This document shows positions 7,422 through 15,571 of a DNA stretch of 53,291 nucleotides, piece by piece. The DNA lies in contig JAQCFO010000010.1 in assembly GCA_027619415.1 (NCBI GenBank), positions 1 to 53,291 on the forward strand. The letters are read 5' to 3'. The notes beneath the pieces were generated by a model. The model saw nothing but the letters and a program-made list of their open reading frames with translations. It ran no database searches and was not told the origin of the DNA. Origin of the DNA: Bacteroidota bacterium (GTDB lineage Bacteria; Bacteroidota; Bacteroidia; Flavobacteriales; Flavobacteriaceae). Positions within the stretch are counted from its first letter, which is position 1. Each line of letters starts with the position of its first letter. A program made the position numbers and the translations under genes.

Positions 7422-9401
7422 TTGTTTAGTTTAAAATCAGATTACAGTCCTACAGGGGATCAACCAGAAGCGATAAGTCAACTGATTTCTGGAATTAATG
7501 ATAATCAAAAGTTTCAAACTCTTAAAGGAGTAACGGGTTCTGGAAAAACTTTTACTGTTGCCAATGTAATTAAAGAAGTTAATAAGCCAACGTTAGTTTT
7601 AGCTCACAACAAAACATTAGCTGCACAATTATATTCAGAATTTAAACAATTTTTTCCTAGCAATGCAGTGGAGTACTTTGTTTCATATTATGACTATTAT
7701 CAACCTGAAGCATATCTTCCAGTTTCAGGAACATACATTGAAAAAGACTTGTCAATAAATGAAGATATCGAAAAACTAAGATTGAGCACAACTTCATCTT
7801 TACTTTCAGGGAGAAGAGATATTATAGTAATAGCATCGGTTTCATGTCTGTATGGAATTGGAAACCCCGTAGAGTTTAAAAAAAATATTATAAATATTGA
7901 ACAAAAACAAATAATTTCTAGAACTAAATTTCTTCATAGTTTAGTTCAAAGTCTCTATTCTAGATCAAATATAGATACAACTAGCGGGTCTTTCAGGGTG
8001 TCTGGAGACACAGTTGACATCTTTCCAAGTTACGCTGACCACGCTTTTAAAATTCATTTTTTTGGTGATGAAATAGAATTAATAGAAACATTTGAACCAA
8101 TAAATAATAAAACTATTGAGTCTCATGAAAAACTATCAATTTATCCAGCAAACATGTTTGCAACTTCTCCGGATGTACTGCAAAATGCAATGAATAAAAT
8201 AAGGGAGGATTTATTACATCAAATAAATTATTTTAAAGAAATTGGAAAATTTCTTGAAGCTAAAAGATTAGAAGAAAGAACAAATTTTGATTTAGAAATG
8301 ATTCAAGAATTAGGCTATTGTTCTGGAATTGAAAACTATTCAAGGTATATAGATGGAAGAGAACCTGGAACAAGACCTTTCTGCCTATTAGATTACTTTC
8401 CAGATGATTATTTAATGATTGTAGACGAAAGTCATGTGACTTTATCTCAAGTTCATGCAATGTATGGGGGGGATAGAAGTAGAAAAGAAAATTTAGTAGA
8501 ATATGGATTTAGACTTCCTGCTGCAATGGATAACAGACCATTAAAATATGAAGAGTTCGAGTATGTTCAAAATCAAGTCATTTATGTTAGTGCAACTCCT
8601 TCAGATTATGAGCTTGAAAAAACAGAAGGAGTTTTTGTAGAACAAATAATTAGACCAACAGGACTTTTAGATCCGGTTATAGAGGTTAGAACTAGCAATA
8701 ATCAAATTGATGATATAATTAATGAGATTCATTTAAGAGTAAGTGATAATGAAAGAGTATTAATAACAACTCTTACTAAAAGAATGGCTGAAGAGTTAAC
8801 AAAATTTCTTACAAAAGTTGATATAAGATGTAGATATATACATAGTGATATTGACACTATGGAAAGAGTAGAAATTATGCAAGGGCTTAGAAAAGGATTA
8901 TTTGATGTTTTGGTTGGGGTGAATTTATTAAGAGAAGGTTTAGATTTACCCGAAGTGTCTCTAGTAATAATTCTCGATGCTGATAAAGAAGGGTTTTTAA
9001 GAAGCCACAGATCATTAACGCAAACAATAGGAAGAGCTGCAAGAAACGTAAATGGAAAAGCTATATTTTATGCTGATAAAATTACAAAAAGCATGAAAAA
9101 AACTATAAACGAAACAGCATACAGAAGAGAAAAGCAAAAAAAATATAATAAGAAAAACAATCTTACTCCTACTCCTTTAAATAAATCAATCAAAGATGTT
9201 TTCTTAAATCAATCAGACAGTGTAGATCTAAAAAAAATTCAAAAAGAAAAAGAAATTTTAAATAATATTAAGAATTTATCTAAAAATGAAAAAGAGAAAG
9301 AAATAAGAAAGTACAGAGCAGAAATGGAAAGTGCAGCAAAATCTCTAGACTTTATAGAAGCTGCTAGAATTAGGGACATTATTAAAACACTAAAAGAATA
9401 A
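7422..9401 (+). CDS. uvrB: UvrABC system protein B
   Basis: 659 aa DNA-damage recognition helicase of nucleotide excision repair, of full normal length. Visible are the Walker A motif GVTGSGKT (36-43), the beta-hairpin that clamps DNA (YYDYYQPEAYLP, 89-100), the Walker B-like VDESH, helicase motif VI (QTIGRAARN) and a C-terminal UVR domain that binds UvrC (about 620-658). The start is a TTG at 7422, giving MFSLKSDYSPTGDQP. This aligns with the normal UvrB N-terminus MKF-x-x-SDYxPTGDQP, and no ATG lies near. It is transcribed alone, and a bidirectional terminator separates it from convergent hsp20. Confidence 0.97.
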   Translation: MFSLKSDYSPTGDQPEAISQLISGINDNQKFQTLKGVTGSGKTFTVANVIKEVNKPTLVLAHNKTLAAQLYSEFKQFFPSNAVEYFVSYYDYYQPEAYLPVSGTYIEKDLSINEDIEKLRLSTTSSLLSGRRDIIVIASVSCLYGIGNPVEFKKNIINIEQKQIISRTKFLHSLVQSLYSRSNIDTTSGSFRVSGDTVDIFPSYADHAFKIHFFGDEIELIETFEPINNKTIESHEKLSIYPANMFATSPDVLQNAMNKIREDLLHQINYFKEIGKFLEAKRLEERTNFDLEMIQELGYCSGIENYSRYIDGREPGTRPFCLLDYFPDDYLMIVDESHVTLSQVHAMYGGDRSRKENLVEYGFRLPAAMDNRPLKYEEFEYVQNQVIYVSATPSDYELEKTEGVFVEQIIRPTGLLDPVIEVRTSNNQIDDIINEIHLRVSDNERVLITTLTKRMAEELTKFLTKVDIRCRYIHSDIDTMERVEIMQGLRKGLFDVLVGVNLLREGLDLPEVSLVIILDADKEGFLRSHRSLTQTIGRAARNVNGKAIFYADKITKSMKKTINETAYRREKQKKYNKKNNLTPTPLNKSIKDVFLNQSDSVDLKKIQKEKEILNNIKNLSKNEKEKEIRKYRAEMESAAKSLDFIEAARIRDIIKTLKE

Positions 9402-9432
9402 AAAATGAAGGAATTTTTAATTCCCTCATTTT
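9402..9432. terminator. Bidirectional terminator between uvrB and hsp20
   Basis: Directly after the uvrB stop, a 13-bp inverted repeat with one mismatch (AAAATGAAGGAAT / ATTCCCTCATTTT) encloses a loop TTTTA. It reads out into T-rich sequence on the plus strand and has A/T flanks suited to the minus strand. Its position between two convergent genes fits a shared intrinsic terminator. Confidence 0.7.
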
Positions 9433-9436
9433 AAAT

Positions 9437-9853
9437 TTATTTTTTTACTGAAATAGTTTTTTTAGAAATATTATGATACTCTTCTCTTTTTGGAAAAGTA
9501 ATTGATAAAACTCCGTTTCTGTATAATGAGTCTACCTTTTCAATATCAATTGAGTCCGGAATATCATAAGATTTATTAAAAGAAGAATATTTAAACTCCT
9601 GAATAGTGTAGTTATAATCTGATTCTTGATCGATATCTAAAATTGAAATATTTAATATCCTGTTTTCAATTTCAATTTTAAAATCATTATTAGATTTTCC
9701 AGGAATTGCTAATTCCAAAACATAATGCTTGTCATTCTGTTTTATGTTTGTTAAAGGACAAGAATTATTTGGTACATTAATGTTCCAATTATTTTTAAAA
9801 AATTCATCAAAAATAATTGGGAATAAAGATGATTGCGTTTTAATTAAGTTCAT
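9437..9853 (-). CDS. Small heat-shock protein, Hsp20/alpha-crystallin family
   Basis: 138 aa ATP-independent holdase. The alpha-crystallin domain runs from about residue 35 to 122 and ends with the family signature RNGVLSITFPK (112-122). The C-terminal anchoring motif is I-S-V (134-136) in KKTISVKK. The N-terminal arm is short and hydrophobic (LFPIIFDEFF). There is no TAnnTTTG box upstream. Instead, a promoter-like element at 9895-9930 is shared in register with htpG, and two GACA/TGTC palindromes lie farther upstream. The 116-bp gap to sucC holds all of these. The gene is expected to be strongly stress-regulated and monocistronic. Confidence 0.93.
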   Translation of the reverse strand: MNLIKTQSSLFPIIFDEFFKNNWNINVPNNSCPLTNIKQNDKHYVLELAIPGKSNNDFKIEIENRILNISILDIDQESDYNYTIQEFKYSSFNKSYDIPDSIDIEKVDSLYRNGVLSITFPKREEYHNISKKTISVKK

Positions 9854-9894
9854 AGTATATAATTTAGATTAAACAAATATTAACAATTTGAATT

Positions 9895-9930
9895 AATCAA
9901 ATTAAATACCAGACAATAAAACAAGACAAA
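9895..9930 (-). promoter_or_regulatory. Putative heat-shock promoter of hsp20, shared with htpG
   Basis: Read on the minus strand: TTTGTC (9930-9925), 13 nt, TGGTAT (9911-9906), 4 nt, TTTGATT (9901-9895). The same blocks with the same spacings occur at 33118-33153 before htpG. TTTGTC occupies the -33 position, and TTTG of the last block sits where the normal -7 TTTG would be, but the preceding TA of TAnnTTTG is absent. The predicted transcription start is near 9891, giving a leader of about 38 nt. The identity is read directly; the heat-shock role is inferred from the two genes that share it. Confidence 0.55.
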
Positions 9931-9937
9931 ATGTCTT
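9923..9937. repeat. Palindrome AAGAC-N5-GTCTT overlapping the hsp20 -33 element
   Basis: A 15-bp inverted repeat with 5-bp arms centred on AAAAT. It overlaps the TTTGTC -33 block of the hsp20 promoter, the place for a repressor or activator site. It shares the GACA/TGTC half-site with the palindrome at 9956-9968 and with three TGTC direct repeats before htpG. Confidence 0.45.
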
Positions 9938-9955
9938 TTATTGAAGATAAAATAG

Positions 9956-9968
9956 TGACATAATGTCA
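9956..9968. repeat. Palindrome TGACA-TAA-TGTCA upstream of hsp20
   Basis: A perfect 13-bp inverted repeat (5-bp arms, 3-nt centre) immediately after the sucC stop codon and about 26 bp upstream of the hsp20 -33 block. It has no T-tract, so it does not look like a sucC terminator. A regulator-binding site is more likely. It is not CIRCE, which is TTAGCACTC-N9-GAGTGCTAA. Confidence 0.4.
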
Positions 9969-9969
9969 G

Positions 9970-11163
9970 TTATGTTAACACTTCTTGTATTTTATCTGCT
10001 GCTTCTTGAAATTCAATAGCACTATGAACCTCAAATTCACAATTATCTATAATCTCTTTAGCAATTTCAGCGTTAGTCCCCTGAAGTCTAACAATTATAG
10101 GGATATTTATCGAATCGCCCATATTATTATAAGCATCTACAATTCCTTGAGCCACTTTATCACACCTTACTATACCGCCAAATATATTTACAAGAATCGC
10201 CTTTACATTAGGGTCTTTTAAAATTAGTCTAAAAGCGGCTTCAACTTTTTTAGCATCTGCAGTTCCTCCAACATCTAAAAAATTAGCAGGTTCTCCTCCT
10301 GACTGTTTAATCAAATCCATTGTAGCCATTGCTAAACCAGCTCCATTAACCATACACCCAACATTTCCGTCCAAATCAACATAATTCAACCCTAATTCTC
10401 TAGCTTCAATCTCAACAGGATTTTCTTCTTTTAAATCTCTCCAAGATTCATAATTTTTGTGACGGAACAAAGCATTATCATCTAAAGACACCTTTGCATC
10501 AACAGCCATTATTTTATCATCAGAAGTTTTTAAAACTGGATTAATTTCAAAAAGAGAGGAATCAGAAGAAACGTAAGACTTATAAAGTAAGGTTATAAAC
10601 TTAGTCATTTCTTTAAAAGCCTTTCCTGATAATCCTAAATTAAAAGCAATTTTTCTTGCCTGAAAAGGAAGAATGCCCAATAAAGGGTCTATATGTTCAT
10701 AGAAAATTAATTCTGGAGTTTTTTCAGCAACAGTTTCTATATCCATTCCACCTTCTGTAGAATACATCAGCATATTTTTTCCCGTTTTTCTATTTAACAA
10801 TATAGAAACATAAAATTCCTCTGGCTCTGATTCACCAGGATAATAAACGTCTTCAGTAATCAAAACTTTATTTACAATTTTCCCTTCTTTTGAAGTTTGA
10901 GGCGTTATTAAACTCATACCTAGAATATCAGTAACAACTTTCTTTAACTCATCTAAACTCTTAGCTAATTTAACCCCTCCTCCTTTACCTCTTCCACCAG
11001 CATGAATTTGAGCTTTAACAACAAACCACTCAGTTCCTGTCTCATCGACTAAATTTTTAGCCACATCCAAAACATCCTTTACATCAGAAAGCACAAGTCC
11101 TCTTTGAATATTGACACCGTGTTCTGCTAGTATTTTTTTTCCCTGATATTCGTGTAAATTCAT
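9970..11163 (-). CDS. sucC: Succinyl-CoA synthetase (ADP-forming), beta subunit
   Basis: 397 aa ATP-grasp subunit that, with SucD, interconverts succinyl-CoA and succinate with nucleotide phosphorylation in the TCA cycle. The ATP-grasp N-terminus shows VVKAQIHAGGRGKGGGVKL. The metal-binding segment is FEINPV, then DAKVSLDDNALFRH. The C-terminal ligase/CoA-ligase domain contains NGAGLAMATMD and NIFGGIVRCD. The alpha subunit gene sucD is not in the window, which is common in Bacteroidota, where the two are unlinked. It has its own -7 box (CAAAGATA on the plus strand). Confidence 0.97.
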   Translation of the reverse strand: MNLHEYQGKKILAEHGVNIQRGLVLSDVKDVLDVAKNLVDETGTEWFVVKAQIHAGGRGKGGGVKLAKSLDELKKVVTDILGMSLITPQTSKEGKIVNKVLITEDVYYPGESEPEEFYVSILLNRKTGKNMLMYSTEGGMDIETVAEKTPELIFYEHIDPLLGILPFQARKIAFNLGLSGKAFKEMTKFITLLYKSYVSSDSSLFEINPVLKTSDDKIMAVDAKVSLDDNALFRHKNYESWRDLKEENPVEIEARELGLNYVDLDGNVGCMVNGAGLAMATMDLIKQSGGEPANFLDVGGTADAKKVEAAFRLILKDPNVKAILVNIFGGIVRCDKVAQGIVDAYNNMGDSINIPIIVRLQGTNAEIAKEIIDNCEFEVHSAIEFQEAADKIQEVLT

Positions 11164-11182
11164 ATTTTATATATTAAAAAAA

Positions 11183-11190
11183 CAAAGATA
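11183..11190 (-). promoter_or_regulatory. Putative -7 box (TATCTTTG) for sucC
   Basis: Minus-strand TATCTTTG matches TAnnTTTG. The G is 20 nt before the sucC ATG, so the leader would be about 13 nt. No -33 TTTG is evident. The 154-bp gap to lysA is otherwise plain AT-rich sequence. Confidence 0.4.
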
Positions 11191-11304
11191 AAATAATTAC
11201 CTAAAGATATAGATAGTAATGTTTTTTATAATGTTATATATTTAACAAAATGTTTTATTTTTAAAACATATCTTCAATTATTATATTATAAAATCGTGAT
11301 AATA

Positions 11305-11312
11305 TAGTTTTG
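11305..11312 (+). promoter_or_regulatory. Putative -7 box (TAGTTTTG) for lysA
   Basis: An exact TAnnTTTG match whose G is only 6 nt before the A of the lysA ATG (five bases intervene). With G at -7, transcription would start at the ATG itself, implying a leaderless mRNA. Confidence 0.4.
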
Positions 11313-11317
11313 CATTC

Positions 11318-12523
11318 ATGAAAAATAAAGATTTAATAAGCATCGCTAAAAAATTTGGTACACCAACTTATATTTATGACGCAGAGAAAATAAAAAAGCA
11401 ATATGACAGGCTAATTAATTCATTTAAATCTGTGAAAAATTTAAAAATTAATTATGCTGTCAAAGCTCTTTCTAATATTTCAATACTAAAATACATTAAC
11501 AAACTAGGAGCCGGAATAGATACGGTTTCTATTCAAGAAGTAATGATTGGAATTAAATCAGGTATTCCAGTTGATAAAATCATATACACTCCAAATGGAG
11601 TATCCATAGAGGAAATTCAAAGAGTAGCTAAAATGGGGGTTAATATAAATATTGATAATTTAAATATATTGGAACAATTCGGAAGTTCTAATCCGGAAAT
11701 TCCTGTTTGCATAAGAATAAACCCTCATGTTATGGCTGGTGGAAATAGTAAAATATCAGTCGGCCATATTGATTCAAAATTTGGAATAAGCATTCATCAA
11801 ATCCCACTTCTTCTAAGGATTGTGAAAAACACCAATATAAAGGTTAATGGGATACACATGCATACAGGAAGTGATATATTAGATATAGAAGTGTTTATTC
11901 ACGCAGCTGAAATATTGTTTCAAACTGCTTCAAAATTTAAAGATTTAGAATTTATAGATTTTGGAAGTGGTTTTAAAGTACCCTACTACCCTGGTGATAA
12001 TGAAACAAATATTGAAGAACTAGGAGATAAATTATCTAAAAGATTTAACGAATTCTGCAAAAGCTACGGAAGAGATCTTATACTTGCTTTTGAACCTGGA
12101 AAATTTTTAGTTAGTGAAGCGGGTAATTTCTTATGCTCGGTAAACTCAATAAAACAAACCACATCTACAGTTTTTGCTCAAGTAGATACAGGTTTTAATC
12201 ATTTTGTAAGACCTATGATGTATGGCTCAAACCATCACATTGAAAATATATCTAACCCAAGTGATTCTGAGAGATTCTACTCTGTAGTAGGATATATTTG
12301 TGAAACTGACACATTTGCTACAAATAAAAGAATTTCTAAAATATATGAAGGAAATATTTTAAACTTTAAAAATGCTGGAGCTTATTGTTTTTCTATGGCA
12401 AGTAACTACAACTCAAGATTCAAACCTTCTGAAATTCTTTTTTATAATAATAAAGCAGTGGAAATAAGAAAAAGAGAAAATATTGATGACTTGTTAAAAA
12501 ATCAAATTGAATTAGAATTTTAA
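11318..12523 (+). CDS. lysA: Diaminopimelate decarboxylase
   Basis: 401 aa PLP enzyme of alanine-racemase fold. It decarboxylates meso-diaminopimelate to L-lysine. The PLP lysine is K49 in NYAVKALSN. The barrel continues with HMHTGSDI, the phosphate-binding FGSGFKVPYYPG and the substrate motif EPGKFLVSEAG. The C-terminal beta domain has the CETDTFA cysteine motif (the active-site cysteine from the partner subunit) and GAYCFSMASNYNSR. It is divergent from sucC and transcribed alone. It completes the pathway begun by dapD at 2012. Confidence 0.97.
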   Translation: MKNKDLISIAKKFGTPTYIYDAEKIKKQYDRLINSFKSVKNLKINYAVKALSNISILKYINKLGAGIDTVSIQEVMIGIKSGIPVDKIIYTPNGVSIEEIQRVAKMGVNINIDNLNILEQFGSSNPEIPVCIRINPHVMAGGNSKISVGHIDSKFGISIHQIPLLLRIVKNTNIKVNGIHMHTGSDILDIEVFIHAAEILFQTASKFKDLEFIDFGSGFKVPYYPGDNETNIEELGDKLSKRFNEFCKSYGRDLILAFEPGKFLVSEAGNFLCSVNSIKQTTSTVFAQVDTGFNHFVRPMMYGSNHHIENISNPSDSERFYSVVGYICETDTFATNKRISKIYEGNILNFKNAGAYCFSMASNYNSRFKPSEILFYNNKAVEIRKRENIDDLLKNQIELEF

Positions 12524-12528
12524 TATAT

Positions 12529-13719
12529 CTAATTAATAACACCAGACCCTATCAATTCATCATTTTTATACCACACTGCAAATTGACCCCTAGTAATTGC
12601 TAATTGTTCATTTTTAAATAATAGAAAAACTCCTTCAGACTTAAAGTATAACTCTACATCTTGAAGCGGTTGTCGGTACCTAATTCTAGCTTGGAATTTT
12701 TTCACTGTATCACTTTTAAAAGAATTACCTGATTCAACCAAGTGGATTTCATTCTTTTCAATGAATAATACTTTTCTAAGTAACCCTGGGTGATTTTTTC
12801 CCTCTCCTACATAAATAACGTTATTTATTACATCAGTTTTTATAACATACAAAGGAGCAATATTCCCTCCAATAGACAGTCCTTTTCTCTGTCCATTAGT
12901 AAAAAAATGAGCGCCATTATGCTCTCCTACAAGCTTACCGTTTTCAGGTTTATAATCATATGATTTAGATAAAGATTTTAAATTTTCATAAGAATGATCA
13001 GAGTAATTGTTGTTTTTTTTATAAACAAGACTATCAGATGGTATTTCAATCACTTTTCCTTTTTTCTTTTTCAATTGTTGTTGAAGAAAATCAGGCAACT
13101 TTACTTTCCCTATAAAACACAGACCTTGAGAATCTTTTTTCTCAGCAGTTATAAGACCTTCTTTTTTTGCAATTAATCTTACATCACTTTTATTCATTTC
13201 TCCAATAGGAAATAAAGTTTTACTTAATTGCTCTTGAGATAATTGACATAAAAAATAAGATTGATCCTTGTTTAAATCCTTTCCAGTTAATAATCGGTAT
13301 ACTCCATTCTCATTTTTTATAACTCTGCAATAATGACCAGTCGCTATGTAGTCTGCCCCTAAATTCATCGCTATTTTTAAAAAAACATCAAATTTAATTT
13401 CTCTATTACAAAGTACATCAGGGTTTGGTGTACTACCATTCTTATATTCGTTAAACATGTAATCAACTATCTTTATTTGATAGTCTTTACTTAAATCAAT
13501 AGTTTGAAATGGAATAGATAATTTTTCAGCTACAATCATGGCGTCATAACTGTCTTCAACCCAAGGGCATTCGTTGGAAATCGTAACTGACTCATCATGC
13601 CAGTTTTTCATAAAAATTCCAATTACTTCATATCCTTGCTTGACAAGTAAATGAGCTGCAACACTTGAGTCTACTCCACCCGATAATGCTACGACTACAC
13701 GTTTTTTGATGTTAGGCAT
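12529..13719 (-). CDS. mnmA: tRNA-specific 2-thiouridylase MnmA
   Basis: 396 aa adenine-nucleotide alpha-hydrolase that thiolates U34 of Lys, Glu and Gln tRNAs. It has the PP-loop SGGVDSS (13-19). The two catalytic cysteines are C104 ([12 protein letters not shown]) and C201 (DSQGLCFIG). [13 protein letters not shown] and [10 protein letters not shown] fit the family. The C-terminal domain has [19 protein letters not shown]. It is the last gene of the minus-strand run pyrG-yidC-mnmA (17 nt after yidC). Confidence 0.97.
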   Translation of the reverse strand: MPNIKKRVVVALSGGVDSSVAAHLLVKQGYEVIGIFMKNWHDESVTISNECPWVEDSYDAMIVAEKLSIPFQTIDLSKDYQIKIVDYMFNEYKNGSTPNPDVLCNREIKFDVFLKIAMNLGADYIATGHYCRVIKNENGVYRLLTGKDLNKDQSYFLCQLSQEQLSKTLFPIGEMNKSDVRLIAKKEGLITAEKKDSQGLCFIGKVKLPDFLQQQLKKKKGKVIEIPSDSLVYKKNNNYSDHSYENLKSLSKSYDYKPENGKLVGEHNGAHFFTNGQRKGLSIGGNIAPLYVIKTDVINNVIYVGEGKNHPGLLRKVLFIEKNEIHLVESGNSFKSDTVKKFQARIRYRQPLQDVELYFKSEGVFLLFKNEQLAITRGQFAVWYKNDELIGSGVIN

Positions 13720-13736
13720 AAATAAATGTAATAAAA

Positions 13737-15569
13737 CTATTTTTTATTTTGTAGTTTTTTCTGTTGCTCTGCCTGATCCATCATTTCCTGCATTTTTCTT
13801 TGAAACCTATTTTGCTTGGTAGGTTTCTTCTTGTTTTCTTGAATTTGTAAATGAATCTTCTTTTCATCAATAATAAAATACTTAATGGAAAGCATAATTA
13901 AAATGGTAAGAACATTAGAGATAAAATAATATAAACTAAAAGCACTAGCATAATTATTAAAGAAAAATAACATCATAACTGGCATTAGATACATTATAAA
14001 TTTCATATTAGGCATTCCAGGTTGAGATTGTTGCATTTGAGCGCCAGATGACATCATTGTATAGAAAAATATAGCAATAGACGCAAGAATTGGCAATAGA
14101 CTAACGTGATCACCATACCAAGGAATACTAAATGGTAATTCAGCTATAACATCATAAGAAGAAAGATCGTCTGCCCATAAAAAAGGCTTTCCTCTTAACT
14201 GAAAAGCTATTGGGAAAAAACAAAATAAAGCATAAAAAACAGGTAATTGAAGAAGGGCCGGAATACATCCTAATAGTGGATTAGCTCCTGCCTTACTATA
14301 CAACTTCATAGTTTCTTGCTGCTTTTTTACAGCGTCATTTTTATATTTTTCATTAAGCTCAGTAATTTCTGGTTTAATAACTTTCATTCTAGCCTGAGAA
14401 ACATATGTTTTATAAGTAACAGGAGACATGGCTATTCTTGTAATTACAGTCATTAATATAACCGATAAACCAGCAGAGAAATATTTAATTAAAAAACCAA
14501 ATAAAGGAAAATATATAAACCTATTAATCCAGCCAAAAAGTCCCCAACCGAAATAAATAGATTCAGAAATATTATTTTCATAATTCTTAAGAATATCGTA
14601 GTCATTTGGACCTATATACCAATTCATAGACGAATTAAATTCAGACCTCACTAATTTTATAGGTAATATTGAACTATATTTTTTAGTATAAAGCTCATCT
14701 TTCGATTCGCTTTCAAAAATCTTTATTGATTCAAAAAAAGCACCATCGACAGGCTCATCTAATACAAGTATTGAATTAAAGAAATGCTGACCGTATGAAA
14801 CCCAAGAAACTGAATTTTCTTTTTCATCACTATCGCTATAAGAACTTAAGTAATTAGTTTCATCTCCATCATACTGGTAATACAATTGACTATATCTGTT
14901 TTCGTAATCATTGCTTTTAGCTTGTCTAATAGCTTTTAAATCCCAATTTAAATCAATATTTTCTTTAGAATCTATAACGCTTGACATTCCAAAAGATTTA
15001 ATTGAAAAATCAAGCATGAAACCTTTTTTCGGAAGTTTATATTCAAAAACAAGAGATTGATTATCTGATACATTATAATGCATTTTTAAAACATCTACTC
15101 CTCCAATATTATTTAATTCAGGACTAAAATTCAACTTAGAAGTATTAATATTTTGACCACTTATAGTATTAAAATTTATACTAAAATTTTGATTTTCATT
15201 CTTAACCATGTAAAGAGGATCTCCTTTATAATCGACGAAGTTTTTCAACAAGGCCTCAATCAATAGCCCTCCTTTAGAGCTAAACTTTAAAAGTAAATCT
15301 TCATTTTCAACGACAATAATTTTAGTGTCTACAATTAAATTTTGATTATTAATCACGGAATTACTAGAATCAATATCAATAGATAAATTATCATTTTGAG
15401 TTTTGATTTTTATTATCTCTGATGAAACACTAGCTGCTTCTTCAGTTTTATTAGATTCTAATGAATTCTTTTCAAGCTCTGGTATAGTATAATTAAACCA
15501 CCAAAAAAAAGCAGCAATTAAAAGGATAAAACCTACAATTTGATATGGATCAATCTTATTCTCTTCCAT
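13737..15569 (-). CDS. yidC: Membrane protein insertase YidC
   Basis: 610 aa, the long form typical of Gram-negative bacteria. It inserts and folds inner-membrane proteins, alone or with SecYEG. An N-terminal membrane anchor (about residues 9-27) is followed by a large periplasmic beta-sandwich domain (about 60-330). Then come five C-terminal membrane segments with the Oxa1/YidC core, for example [20 protein letters not shown] and [19 protein letters not shown]. The C-terminal tail is basic ([13 protein letters not shown]...), as expected for ribosome contact. It is 2 nt from pyrG. FtsY and SecE of the same targeting route are also encoded in this window. Confidence 0.97.
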   Translation of the reverse strand: MEENKIDPYQIVGFILLIAAFFWWFNYTIPELEKNSLESNKTEEAASVSSEIIKIKTQNDNLSIDIDSSNSVINNQNLIVDTKIIVVENEDLLLKFSSKGGLLIEALLKNFVDYKGDPLYMVKNENQNFSINFNTISGQNINTSKLNFSPELNNIGGVDVLKMHYNVSDNQSLVFEYKLPKKGFMLDFSIKSFGMSSVIDSKENIDLNWDLKAIRQAKSNDYENRYSQLYYQYDGDETNYLSSYSDSDEKENSVSWVSYGQHFFNSILVLDEPVDGAFFESIKIFESESKDELYTKKYSSILPIKLVRSEFNSSMNWYIGPNDYDILKNYENNISESIYFGWGLFGWINRFIYFPLFGFLIKYFSAGLSVILMTVITRIAMSPVTYKTYVSQARMKVIKPEITELNEKYKNDAVKKQQETMKLYSKAGANPLLGCIPALLQLPVFYALFCFFPIAFQLRGKPFLWADDLSSYDVIAELPFSIPWYGDHVSLLPILASIAIFFYTMMSSGAQMQQSQPGMPNMKFIMYLMPVMMLFFFNNYASAFSLYYFISNVLTILIMLSIKYFIIDEKKIHLQIQENKKKPTKQNRFQRKMQEMMDQAEQQKKLQNKK

Positions 15570-15571
15570 TC

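Noticed and set aside
8260-8460. A 66-aa minus-strand frame within uvrB
   Set aside because: Antisense shadow of the conserved helicase region; no independent support.
9895-9968. CIRCE or sigma-32-type heat-shock elements before hsp20
   Set aside because: No TTAGCACTC-N9-GAGTGCTAA and no CTTGAA/CCCCAT-T pair were found; the elements seen have a different sequence.
11250-11269. ATGTTTT-N6-AAAACAT hairpin in the sucC-lysA gap
   Set aside because: All A/T but one pair in each arm, no U-tract in the right place for either gene, and expected by chance at this base composition.
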